DNA from: CAYFVR01 sp046541515
GTDB taxonomy: Bacteria; Desulfobacterota; Desulfobacteria; Desulfobacterales; Desulfococcaceae
Direction: 5' to 3'
Assembly (NCBI GenBank): GCA_046541515.1
Contig: JBKHDD010000077.1
Span: 1 to 21,335, forward strand
Length of the DNA stretch: 21,335 nt
Shown here: in pieces, positions 1-6,759 of the stretch
Numbering within the stretch: position 1 is the first letter of the stretch
How the letters are laid out: the number at the start of each line of letters is the position of its first letter
The notes under the pieces: generated by a model
What the model saw: only the letters and a program-made list of their open reading frames with translations
What the model was told of the DNA's origin: nothing
Database searches by the model: none
Made by a program: the position numbers and the translations under genes

Positions 1-1349
1 GGTATCTTTGGATTCTTGCCGGGCTTGACATAAAAACAGGCAGGCGAATTGGAGGAGCATGGGGTGGCAAGCGCCCCACTGCAAGGCGATTTCCTGCTCT
101 TCATCGCTCAACGCCGGTGGCAAGCCCGGCACGGTGGACGCGGGTAGCCGCGCCAATTCCTTCGCTTCATCTTCGCTGAATTCCCGCAGCAAAAGGAAAT
201 GCCCCAAATTGAAAAAGGAGGAAGTCAACTTCTGTTCCTGGCGATAGACATCCAGCGGTTTTCGGGAGGAAACGATCATCATCAGCGCGTTTCGATCCAT
301 CTGTGCGCGAAGGTGATCGTAAAATCCATCGGTGAACTCCTCCGGATATCGTAGAAACATCTCAAATTCATCCAGGCAGACCACCGGAAGAATCCGCCGG
401 GCTTTCCATTCCCCCAGCGCGTCTGCAAAAGCGTCGCCATCGATCTTGCCGTTGGCGGGAATAAAGGTGGCTTCGGGATCGCAGTCTTCCACCGCCGCGC
501 AAAGCCGGTTCAGCAGCGATTGGAAAAAACCTTCGCTGGTTTGGAAATGGGCATCCTGCAAGGAGAGGTAGATGACCGCATAGTTCCGGCCGTTCGCCAC
601 CCGTTGTTTCCAGGTTTTGGAAAATTGATACAGGAGGGAAGACTTGCCGATCCGCCGTTCGCCCACCACGTTCACGCTGGTGGGCTGGGCGCCTTTCATC
701 CGCCATGCCAGGGCGCTCAATTCCTCTTCACGGCCCACAAACAGGCGCGGGTCTTCGATTTTCGGCCCGGCAACAAAGGGGCAGGCGGGCAATGGAGGCC
801 GCTCGTCGGGTTCCGATGAATTCTGGACGGATTTGGTTTTCCGGGTTTTGGGCGCGGTCTCCCTTTTCAAGGCAATCCGGCAGGGGCGGTCGCCATCCAT
901 CGGCGCTTGAATGGGCTTGCGATCCAGGTATCCGTCTTTTTTTGGCGTTGATGGGAAATTTTCGGCCGGAGTGATCCGACGAGAATGAAAAGCTGGCGTT
1001 TCCATTCTCGTCCGTCCGCCGCTTTTTCATTTCCGGCAACCCCAACGTGACTTCCGCGTCGGCGATGCCAGCGGTCTGATCCCAGGCTTCATGCACCGTA
1101 ACGAAAAGCGTTCCCGCCTTGGAAAGTTCGGTTTTCTTGAAGGCCAGCAGCAACAGGAGAACGGTAACGAGAAAAAAAACCGCCAAACACAATTTGAATC
1201 ACGGAAACCATGTCCCCGGATTCCAGGTCGCCGATTCCTCCTGGGAACAGCTTCGGCAAAAGCAACGCCATACCGAGAAAAACGATTGCGGCCAATAGCA
1301 GGAAGCCCTTCAATTTTTTGGCAAGGGCGATCAAGTTTTCCATGGACAT
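1..1349 (-). pseudogene. Membrane-anchored AAA-type ATPase with PEGA/carboxypeptidase-regulatory-like domain, frameshifted twice and cut by the window edge
   Basis: Read as three collinear pieces in different frames. Piece one starts at ATG 1349 or, better, ATG 1343 (MENLIALAKK) and has a hydrophobic helix. Piece two adds a second helix and a beta-rich stretch (LFVTVHEAWD, then DENGNASFSF) that looks like a small PEGA or carboxypeptidase-regulatory-like fold. Piece three carries LFVGREEEL, a Walker A-like GERRIGKSS near 650, a Walker B-like PVVCLDEFE near 375, and a C-terminal WGACHPMLLQ, typical of STAND/AAA_16-like ATPases. It runs past position 1 without a stop. The frames join if one base is removed from the A8 run at 1172-1179 and one from the T7 run at 937-943 (plus-strand letters). 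Role unknown; possibly an envelope-anchored signalling or defence-type NTPase (inference). The gene may be intact if these are sequencing errors. Confidence 0.75.
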
Positions 1350-1529
1350 ATTCCCGTTGTGGAGTTCCTAATCCAGAGCCGCCTGTGATTCAAATCGTTT
1401 TCCTTGGCTATCCTTTTTCAGCGGAAAATGCAAAAATTTTCAAACAAAATATCAATTTTCCGGATGCGCCCGGTCTTTCCTTGGTCCGCCATCGGTGCAT
1501 CTTGAATTTTGGCGATTGGCGCGTTATTG

Positions 1530-1550
1530 TGGACCCGGTTTGAGGGTCCA
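1530..1550. promoter_or_regulatory. Inverted repeat, candidate operator of the toxin-antitoxin operon
   Basis: TGGACCC, a 7-base spacer, then GGGTCCA: a perfect 7-bp inverted repeat ending 26 bases before the proposed antitoxin start. Type II antitoxins commonly repress their own operon by binding such palindromes. A weak promoter may overlap (TTGAAT at 1503, poor -10 at 1524). The site is directly visible; its function is inference. Confidence 0.45.
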
Positions 1551-1576
1551 ATATTACGGTGGCAAAGGAGGGGAAA

Positions 1577-1810
1577 TTGCGACAAGCCAAGTTCAGCGTA
1601 ACGGCGGAGCAATTGGATTTTCTTGCTCAACACAGGCGTTTCGGATTCAAAGATAAAAGCACCATGGTTCGGAAGGCGCTTCAGAATTTCCGGGAAGAGT
1701 TGGAGCGGAAAGAATTGGAGGCGTCTGCGGATTTATATGCGGAAATCTATGCGGAAGACGCGGAGCTTCAAGCGTTGACGGAAGCGGCGGTAAACGATTG
1801 GCCGGAATGA
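1577..1810 (+). CDS. Antitoxin of a MazEF/PemIK-like toxin-antitoxin pair
   Basis: Small acidic protein of about 77 residues placed directly before a MazF/PemK toxin, with which it overlaps by the ATGA at 1807-1810. The N-terminal part (RQAKFSVTAEQLDFLAQ, then KSTMVRKALQNFREEL) has the look of a ribbon-helix-helix DNA-binding domain. The acidic C-terminal tail (AEIYAEDAELQALTEAA) would wrap the toxin. I chose TTG at 1577 because AAAGGAGGGG at 1565-1573 is a near-perfect ribosome binding site about 5 bases upstream. The alternative GTG at 1559 would place that site inside the gene and has only a poor GAGGG further upstream. Expected role: neutralise the toxin and repress the operon through the palindrome at 1530-1550. 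The family name is not certain; the role rests mainly on context. Confidence 0.8.
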   Translation: MRQAKFSVTAEQLDFLAQHRRFGFKDKSTMVRKALQNFREELERKELEASADLYAEIYAEDAELQALTEAAVNDWPE

Positions 1811-2163
1811 AGCCCCGGTTGCTCCGAGGCATGGTCGTCGATGTGGATCTTGAACCGATCAAAGGGTCCGAAACCGGGAAAACCCGCCCCTGCATCGTGG
1901 TCACCAACGACATCTTCAACGCTCGGGTCCCGGTGATTCAGGTGGTTCCGATTACGGAATGGAGCGGGAAAAAGGCCCGAGTCCGAACCAACGTGGAAAT
2001 TGGCCCGACGCCGGAGAATGGATTGTCCAAGTCATCCATTGCGGATTGCCTGCAAACCCGACCCATCGACCGGCGGCATCGGCTTCGAAAGATTCGTGGT
2101 TTTTTAACAACCCAAGACATGGCGAAAATCGATGCCGCTTTGCGGGCCGTTCTCGCCCTTTGA
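1807..2163 (+). CDS. MazF/PemK-family endoribonuclease toxin
   Basis: 118-residue protein with the MazF/PemK fold signature. MKPRLLRGMVVDVDLEPIKG matches the family N-terminal strand pattern (RG-x-x-x-x-VDL-x-P). It is followed by GSETGKTRPCIVVTND (the GS...RP.vVvtnd block), QVVPITEW and GLSKSSIADCLQTRPIDRR (the region that carries the conserved S/T and DQ-R positions). Known members cut mRNA at short sequence motifs and arrest growth when the labile antitoxin decays. The ATG at 1807 overlaps the antitoxin stop, so translation is coupled. A TTG three codons upstream (1798) is a less likely start. In this copy the usual DQ of the VDQ motif reads CLQ, a mild deviation. The gene looks full length. 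The following convergent gap (2164-2235) shows no clear terminator. Confidence 0.92.
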   Translation: MKPRLLRGMVVDVDLEPIKGSETGKTRPCIVVTNDIFNARVPVIQVVPITEWSGKKARVRTNVEIGPTPENGLSKSSIADCLQTRPIDRRHRLRKIRGFLTTQDMAKIDAALRAVLAL

Positions 2164-2235
2164 CATCATGACCTGGAAAAACCCTGACCTCCCTCCGCTC
2201 AAAAAAACGATGTCACCCTACCATAAACCGAAGCC

Positions 2236-2682
2236 TCACCCCACCAAATACGCCGCCGTCCCCGCCGCGATCAGCATCTCGTCCTGGTTTTTCAGCTCCA
2301 TGCGCGTCACCGCCAGCTTTCGCCCGGTTCGCAGCACCGTTCCGGACGTGAAAAACTCCGAGCCCCGGCCGGGGCGGAGGTAGTCCACCCGCATGTCGAT
2401 GGTCCCGATTTTGGAGACGCGGGCGGAAATTTCCTCGTCCGTCAGCCCCTCCATTTTGCAGACCGCCGAGGCCGTGGCGGTCATCCCGCCGGTGGCGTCC
2501 AGCACCGCCGAAATTACCCCGCCGTGCAGAATGCCCTGCACGTAGTTGCCGATCAAGTCCTCCCGGGTGGAAAACCGAAGGCTGGCGGCCTCCGGTCCCA
2601 AATCGACCACCTTGAGCCCCAGCAGCCGATGGAAGGGCAGGGCGTCGTAGAGTTCCCGGATCATTTCCAGCATGGCCTTCAT
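2236..2682 (-). CDS. yigI: Acyl-CoA thioesterase of the YigI type (hotdog fold)
   Basis: 148 residues from ATG 2682. The sequence follows E. coli YigI closely: PFHRLLGLKV at 16-25, ILHGGVISAVLD at 51-62 (HGG at 53-55 on the hotdog central helix), then KIGTIDMRVDYLRPGRG at 91-107 and a C-terminal AAYLVG. YigI is a medium/long-chain acyl-CoA thioesterase in the PaaI-like hotdog superfamily, acting in the cytosol on CoA esters. The frame stays open upstream to TTG 2832, but the extra 50 residues are basic and unlike the family, so I reject them. No clear ribosome binding site precedes ATG 2682; ATG 2703 is an alternative. Alone in its transcription unit, facing away from the PilZ gene. Confidence 0.9.
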   Translation of the reverse strand: MKAMLEMIRELYDALPFHRLLGLKVVDLGPEAASLRFSTREDLIGNYVQGILHGGVISAVLDATGGMTATASAVCKMEGLTDEEISARVSKIGTIDMRVDYLRPGRGSEFFTSGTVLRTGRKLAVTRMELKNQDEMLIAAGTAAYLVG

Positions 2683-3339
2683 GTCGCGTCGTGGACAGAT
2701 CATTCGGACATCCCGCTTCTGATAAGGTTTACGGAAGCCACCTTCATAGAGACGCCCGCCCGCTTTGTAAAGCCAATTTCGCTTTCCCTCCGACCGCCTT
2801 CCGGCGGCGATCGGCGCTCCGTTTTTCCGCAATCCGATGAATGACGATATTAAGTGTGAATTAAATTTAAATTAACGTTATGCTAACAAAAAAGTGATTG
2901 ACAAAACAGCGGCGGCGCCGAATCTTCCATCTGCTTTCGCCCGAGTCCAACGCGGGGATTCAGGCGACTCTCCTCCTCCGCCATTCGAGTTGTTTCCCGT
3001 TGCCGTTTTTCCGCCCCGGTCGCGGCGCCTCCGGCCGTCTCGCTGTTTCCGCCCGCGGTTTTCGGACGTCTCAACAACCCAACCATTGGGTGATCCCAAA
3101 CTTGCCATGGAAAGGATTTCGGTTTTTCCCCGACGGAGGGGAAACCGAGCCGAATCCCGACCCCTCGGGGGGATTTTTGTTTCTTCCTTTTGAAGGGGCG
3201 TGGATTTTTTTCTTTTTTGCGGGGTTCTCCGGGAATTGCCGACCAGCGTTCCCGCCGCGCCGAGAGGACGGGCGCATGCAACCGGATACGGGTGCGGCGG
3301 CACACAAATCAAGAGAAAGCACGGAAAGGAAGGCATGGC
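2683..3339. other. 657-base divergent intergenic region between the thioesterase and PilZ genes
   Basis: No convincing gene. Positions 2840-2900 are sharply AT-rich and hold the candidate promoter listed separately. A plus-strand TTGACA at 2898-2903 has only a poor -10 at 17 bases. Around 3139-3175 there is an imperfect GC hairpin (GGAGGGG against CCCCTC) followed by a T-rich stretch, which could be a leader attenuator for the PilZ gene. It matches no riboswitch I recognise. Confidence 0.5.
2877..2904 (-). promoter_or_regulatory. Candidate sigma70-type promoter for the thioesterase
   Basis: On the minus strand, TTGTCA (2904-2899) and CATAAC (2882-2877) are separated by 16 bases inside an AT-rich patch of an otherwise GC-rich region. 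The matches are 5/6 and 4/6 to consensus. The implied leader to ATG 2682 is long (about 190 bases). Inference only. Confidence 0.3.
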
Positions 3340-3855
3340 ATGAACACTCTCGATCGGCGGGCGAACAAACGGGTCCCCTGTGAAGTCCCCGCTCTGCTCG
3401 CGGCGGAACATTCGGAATCCTATCGGGAAAGCCGGTTGCGGAATTTCAGCGGCGACGGCATCTATTTCGAGACCGCGGAACCTTTTTTGCCGGATTCGAT
3501 GGTAAGGATTCGGGTGACGGGCGACTCGCCGGGCGGAAATGGGCCGGAAGCGTTCCAATGGTATCTGGCCAATATCCGGTGGCGGCAATCCATCGAGGAG
3601 AAGGATCAGGTCCTTTTCGGATTCGGAGCCAAAATCATGCAGCGAAGCAACAAATCTCTTGAAAACGTTTCCTGGGCGTCCATCCTGGACCGCGATCTCC
3701 GCGACGATCGGCATCCCCGGTTCGACCGCTGGATCAACTCCGATTTCGTGGTGTTTTGCGACGACGGCGACGACGGCGACGATCATTTGGCGGGCGAGCC
3801 CGACGGGCCGGTGAAACAGAGTCTCATTCGCTTTCTAAACGGCAACGTGCTGTAG
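3340..3855 (+). CDS. PilZ domain protein (c-di-GMP receptor)
   Basis: 171 residues. Both c-di-GMP binding motifs of PilZ domains are present: RxxxR as R7-A-N-K-R11, and NxSxxG as N35-F-S-G-D-G40. The beta-barrel follows through about residue 115. The start is ATG 3340, preceded by GGAAAGGAAGG at 3322-3333. The C-terminal part is unusual: a short acidic Asp/Gly tract (DDGDDGDD) coded by a 9-base tandem repeat near 3760-3782, then SLIRFLNGNVL. It probably acts as a cytosolic effector that changes partner binding on c-di-GMP, for motility, polysaccharide or secretion control. The partner cannot be told from the neighbours. The long leader upstream may matter for its control. Confidence 0.9.
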   Translation: MNTLDRRANKRVPCEVPALLAAEHSESYRESRLRNFSGDGIYFETAEPFLPDSMVRIRVTGDSPGGNGPEAFQWYLANIRWRQSIEEKDQVLFGFGAKIMQRSNKSLENVSWASILDRDLRDDRHPRFDRWINSDFVVFCDDGDDGDDHLAGEPDGPVKQSLIRFLNGNVL

Positions 3856-3971
3856 GCCCGTCTGCGGGGCGGGATCCGGCAGTTCCGTTCGGCCGAAATG
3901 CGCCCGGGGCCGCGATGTCGCCCCCGTCGCCTTTTGACATGTAACGGGTCGCGACGTCCAAAGCGAAACCG

Positions 3972-4149
3972 TCACGCGTCGGAGCGTTGATCGGGGTGAA
4001 CCCGGGCGGTGACCGGCGTGGAACAATCCACCGGAAATCCATGGCGCATCGCCCGTCCGTCCGGCCCGATGAAAAACAGGCCCATGGCGAAGAGGGCAAG
4101 GGCGGTGGAATCCCAACGGCCCCCAAAAGGCGCGAAGCGACCGGGGCAT
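3972..4149 (-). pseudogene. Possible small membrane protein gene with a homopolymer frameshift
   Basis: Starts 13 bases after the NlpC/P60 stop with CGGGG upstream of ATG 4149. The first frame reads MPRSLRAFW. After the G5 run (plus-strand C5 at 4120-4124) a second frame reads WDSTALALFAMGLFFIGPDG and on to a stop at 3972. Removing one G joins them into a 58-residue protein with a basic start, one hydrophobic helix and a polar tail. No family recognised. It is weakly supported: third-position GC suits the second frame, but the gene could be spurious. Confidence 0.3.
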
Positions 4150-4162
4150 GACGAATCCCCGG

Positions 4163-4678
4163 CTATCCCGCCACCCGCCTCGCCACCCAGAACGTCTCCC
4201 GCCAGTGCGGGGCGTCCAGCCGGGACACCACCACGCCGCCGCGGCTTTTGCTGGCGTGGATGAACATGCGGTTGCGGAGGTAAATGCCGACGTGGCGGCT
4301 GCCGCTCCGATCCCGGAAGAAAATCAGGTCCGCCGGGCGAAGTTGATGGAAGGGAACCGCGCGGCCCACCCGCACCTGATCCTTGGTGGTGCGGGGCAGC
4401 CGAAGGCCGTACAGATTTCGGTACACCGCCACCGCCAGCCCGGAGCAGTCCACGCCGGAACGGCCGTTGCCGCCCCATTTGTAGGGCACGCCCTGCCAGC
4501 GTCGGACGCCTTCCCAGACCTGACGCTCCGTCCGGGTCATGACGCCCGGGCCGGGCGTTTCCATCGGCGGCGGAAGTCGCGAACCTCCGCCGCAGCCGGC
4601 GAGCGCGGCGATGCCGAAAAGGGCGATCCAGGGAAAAAACCGGGAAACAAACGGGCGGGAAGGAAACCATCGGGGCAT
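4163..4678 (-). CDS. NlpC/P60-family lipoprotein, peptidoglycan endopeptidase
   Basis: 171 residues. The N-terminal hydrophobic helix ends in a lipobox (LAGC, lipidated Cys29), so the protein is membrane-anchored in the periplasm. The NlpC/P60 domain covers roughly 50-168: VPYKWGG at 64-70, catalytic Cys78 in VDCSGL, His129 in SRHVGIYL, and His141 in FIHAS as the third catalytic position. Known members cut D-Glu-to-diaminopimelate bonds in cell-wall stem peptides (Spr/MepS type). ATG 4678 is chosen because the signal peptide starts there and AAGGA lies 8 bases upstream. The frame continues upstream without a stop, but an internal lipobox would make no sense. Minimal length for the family, with no extra wall-binding domain. 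Confidence 0.93.
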   Translation of the reverse strand: MPRWFPSRPFVSRFFPWIALFGIAALAGCGGGSRLPPPMETPGPGVMTRTERQVWEGVRRWQGVPYKWGGNGRSGVDCSGLAVAVYRNLYGLRLPRTTKDQVRVGRAVPFHQLRPADLIFFRDRSGSRHVGIYLRNRMFIHASKSRGGVVVSRLDAPHWRETFWVARRVAG

Positions 4679-5030
4679 GATTCGATCCTTGGTGGGGTTG
4701 AAAATGTGAAGGATTACCCTACCAGCGAACGGTTTTCGGGTCCAGCCATTTGTTTTCGCGGCCGACGAGGATTCCCGGCCCCCAAAATGCCGTCCCCGAC
4801 GGTTCCCTTCGATTTCTTTGCGACGCCCCGCGAAACCGGACCCGCCGCCCTCCCAACCACTATCTTCCGCCGCAGCGGCCCCATCCGCCGCGCCCGCCAT
4901 TGATTTCCCCTCCAAGCTATCGAGATTTTCCATACAACCTTTCGTAATCATCCAAAGAAAAAATTCGTTTTCGGGTGGAAATTCGGGTAGGTTTTTTTTC
5001 GAAATAAAACCCATTTCCGAAAGGAACCTC
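4679..5030. other. 352-base divergent region between the NlpC/P60 and MauE-like genes
   Basis: No gene I can support. On the minus strand a strong GGAGGGG sits 6 bases before an ATG at 4899, but the frame simply runs into the lipoprotein gene and its composition is poor. Another minus frame gives a basic 56-residue reading that I do not recognise. Positions 4920-5012 are AT-rich and probably hold promoters for one or both sides. Confidence 0.4.
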
Positions 5031-5618
5031 TTGCCGTTTTCCCCCACCGGACCGGCCGGTCCCAAGTCAATCGAATCCGGCCCAATAGAACCCGATTCCA
5101 TCCAAACGGCGGCGCGGATTCGAAATCTCGCGTTTTCCGTTCTCGCCTACGAAATCGTTCGTTGCCTGCTGGCCGTCGTCTTCATCGTGGCCGGATCGAT
5201 CAAACTGGCCGATCCCGTTTCTTTCGCCGTCATTGTGGACGCCTTCGGCATTCTGCCCCGAGGGCTGTTGATGCCGGTGGCCACGGCGTTGCCGCTGTTG
5301 GAGGTGATCGCGGGTTTCTGCCTGCTGCTGGATCTGCGCGGCAGCCTGGCGGTTCTGGCCGGTTTGGTGGGTCTGTTTCTGCTGGTGCTCGGATACGCCA
5401 TGGCCATGGGGCTCGACGTGGACTGCGGCTGTTTTGGCCCCGAAGACCCAGAGGGCGCGGCGTTTGGCTCCATTCGTCCGGCCTTCGTTCGAGACCTGTG
5501 GCTGGCGGCGGGCGTGGCCTATCTGTATCTCTGGCGATGGATTCGCGGGCGGTCGCCTCGGCCCGTTCGACCGTTTTTCAAAACCCTTTTTCGGCGAAAG
5601 GAATCCCCATCCCGATGA
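5031..5618 (+). CDS. MauE/DoxX-like integral membrane protein
   Basis: About 195 residues with four hydrophobic segments. The pattern is that of the MauE/DoxX-like family: VFIVAGSIKLADP in the first helix, LPLLEVIAG in the next, and a conserved DCGCFG motif after the third helix. MauE is needed for making methylamine dehydrogenase, and relatives are thought to act in periplasmic thiol or redox chemistry. No ATG lies near the conserved part. TTG 5031 is chosen because AAAGGA is placed 6 bases upstream. The stop overlaps the ATG of the following rhodanese (ATGA at 5615-5618), so the two are translationally coupled. The context suggests sulfur or thiol handling at the membrane rather than methylamine use, since no mau structural genes are present. 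Confidence 0.82.
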   Translation: MPFSPTGPAGPKSIESGPIEPDSIQTAARIRNLAFSVLAYEIVRCLLAVVFIVAGSIKLADPVSFAVIVDAFGILPRGLLMPVATALPLLEVIAGFCLLLDLRGSLAVLAGLVGLFLLVLGYAMAMGLDVDCGCFGPEDPEGAAFGSIRPAFVRDLWLAAGVAYLYLWRWIRGRSPRPVRPFFKTLFRRKESPSR

Positions 5619-6142
5619 AACGTTTTTTGACGCTGGCCGTTCTGTTGGCCACAGCCGTGACCCTGACCGGTTTTTTCGATGGAAACAAATTCGAGCGGGA
5701 AGTGGAAATGGAAAAAGTCGCCGCGAAGCTGGCCCGCGACGTCCAAAGAGGCGGCTACAACCTCGTGACCACGGAAGAGCTGAAAGGTTGGATGGACGCC
5801 GGCCGGGACATGGTCGTCGTGGACACCATGCCCTACGAGGACAGCTATCTCAAAGGCCATATCCCGGGCGCCCGGCAGTTCCTCTTTCCCATCCCGGATA
5901 TGGTCGAATGGGAAACGGCCGAAACCGACGGGAAAACCCGGGACGATTTCGCGGCGCTGCTGGGAGCGGACAAAACCAAAACCGTGGTGATTTACTGCGG
6001 ATTCGTCAAATGCACCCGCAGCCACAACGGCGCGGTCTGGGCCCGCAAGCTGGGGTACGAGAACGTCTATCGCCATCCCGGCGGAATTTACGCCTGGCGG
6101 GGCGCGGACTATCCCGTGGAAACCGGCGACGACGAGTTTTAG
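5615..6142 (+). CDS. Exported rhodanese-domain sulfurtransferase
   Basis: 175 residues. A signal peptide (MKRFLTLAVLLATAVTLTGF) sends it to the periplasm. The rhodanese domain covers about 50-170: VVVDTMPYEDSYLKGHIPGA at 67-86 is the CH2A-like block, and VVIYCGFVKCTRS at 124-136 is the active-site loop with catalytic Cys128 and a second Cys133. It ends with a GYENVYRHPGGIYAW block. Rhodaneses carry sulfane sulfur as a cysteine persulfide. The second cysteine five residues on could form a disulfide with the first (inference). Translation is coupled to the MauE-like gene by ATGA; AAAGGA at 5598-5603 is a somewhat distant ribosome binding site. A hairpin repeat follows the gene and may end the transcript. 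Confidence 0.9.
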   Translation: MKRFLTLAVLLATAVTLTGFFDGNKFEREVEMEKVAAKLARDVQRGGYNLVTTEELKGWMDAGRDMVVVDTMPYEDSYLKGHIPGARQFLFPIPDMVEWETAETDGKTRDDFAALLGADKTKTVVIYCGFVKCTRSHNGAVWARKLGYENVYRHPGGIYAWRGADYPVETGDDEF

Positions 6143-6175
6143 GCGGTTTGCAAAAATACCGATACCGAAGCCCCA

Positions 6176-6241
6176 AACACCCCTCTGCCCCCTCAAGGGG
6201 GAAGCAACGAGCCAATTCCCCTTGGGGGGCGGGGGAGTGTT
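6176..6241. repeat. Long imperfect inverted repeat (REP/MITE-like hairpin)
   Basis: Left arm 6176-6203 and right arm 6216-6241 pair over about 26 bases with a 12-base loop. Each arm contains a shorter near-palindrome (CCCCCTCAAGGGGG on the left, CCCCTTGGGGGG on the right). It is followed by only four T, so it may act as a terminator of the rhodanese operon, but its length and nested symmetry look more like a dispersed palindromic repeat. Only one copy is in the window. Confidence 0.6.
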
Positions 6242-6278
6242 TTCCCGGCATGAAAATTCATGCAGGTCGCCTTGCTTG

Positions 6279-6304
6279 GGAATTGTCCGGAGGAATTGTC
6301 CGGA
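6279..6304. repeat. 13-base tandem repeat, two copies
   Basis: GGAATTGTCCGGA occurs twice head to tail with no spacer. Function unknown. Confidence 0.7.
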
Positions 6305-6454
6305 AATAGCCTGAACAAAAATGCACCCGTGTCGCATTTCAAATTCGCGCAGATCGCTTTGGCGAGGAATGAAACCAATGTGCTATTGTTCAAGTTGATT
6401 TCGGACAGACCCTTAGCTCGAATTTAAAAAGCAATAAAGTATTATATATTGATT

Positions 6455-6598
6455 TTAAAATAAAATGCTTTTTAAAATTCCGGCTATGATTCCAACTGCA
6501 ATGCCAAGCAATATCCTATATTTCATGTCGAGATTGAGAAGCCCAACAACAGCTCCAATTATTGCTCCGACTATAAAGTAATAGACAACATCGTTCAT
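6455..6598 (-). CDS. Small two-helix membrane protein, AT-rich
   Basis: A 47-residue reading frame: MNDVVYYFIVGAIIGAVVGL, then LNLDMKY as a turn, then RILLGIAVGIIAGILKSILF. It forms two hydrophobic helices, each with small-xxx-small glycine spacing (GAIIGAVVG; GIAVGIIAG), typical of tightly packed membrane hairpins. AAGGAAGG lies about 5 bases before ATG 6598. Base composition is strikingly AT-rich against GC-rich neighbours, and codons such as ATA, TTA and AAT are frequent, which suggests acquisition from elsewhere. No family recognised. It could be a small regulatory membrane protein or a toxin-like hairpin (inference). Coding is supported by the ribosome binding site, the clean amphipathic layout and the absence of rare breaks. 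Confidence 0.65.
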   Translation of the reverse strand: MNDVVYYFIVGAIIGAVVGLLNLDMKYRILLGIAVGIIAGILKSILF

Positions 6599-6759
6599 AA
6601 CGGCCTTCCTTCAAATTGTATTTCTCCTTGGTTTATACTCGGAGATGGCGCAACTTGCGCTTCCGGAGCCCGTCCCCAGGTTTCGAAAATTTCGATTTAT
6701 GGCCCCCCCGAAAGTATAATCTATTTCTGCAAGGCAAATGATCTTCCCCCCTCGCCCGC

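Larger units (their letters stand above)
6143..6454. other. Intergenic stretch rich in palindromes and a tandem repeat
   Basis: No gene supported. It holds the long hairpin (6176-6241), the palindrome GCATGAA-AA-TTCATGC at 6248-6263 and a 13-base direct repeat at 6279-6304, followed by an AT-rich tract from about 6420. Confidence 0.6.

Noticed and set aside
3060..3200. Possible riboswitch (c-di-GMP or fluoride type) before the PilZ gene
   Set aside because: I compared it with the motifs I know and found no conserved core such as the GEMM pseudo-repeats or the fluoride pseudoknot.
2878..3786. 302-residue minus-strand frame
   Set aside because: Antisense to the PilZ gene, whose two binding motifs are exact; the upstream part is low complexity.
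3756..3790. Short GAC/GGC repeats as a CRISPR-like or microsatellite array
   Set aside because: They encode the acidic Asp/Gly tract of the PilZ protein and number fewer than three units.
4690..4899. Minus-strand ATG at 4899 with a strong GGAGGGG
   Set aside because: The frame reads directly into the NlpC/P60 lipoprotein and would bury its signal peptide. The sequence is Gly/Ala/Arg-rich with no recognisable fold.
6193..6393. 66-residue minus-strand frame
   Set aside because: Most of it translates the hairpin repeat. It starts with TTG and lacks a ribosome binding site.
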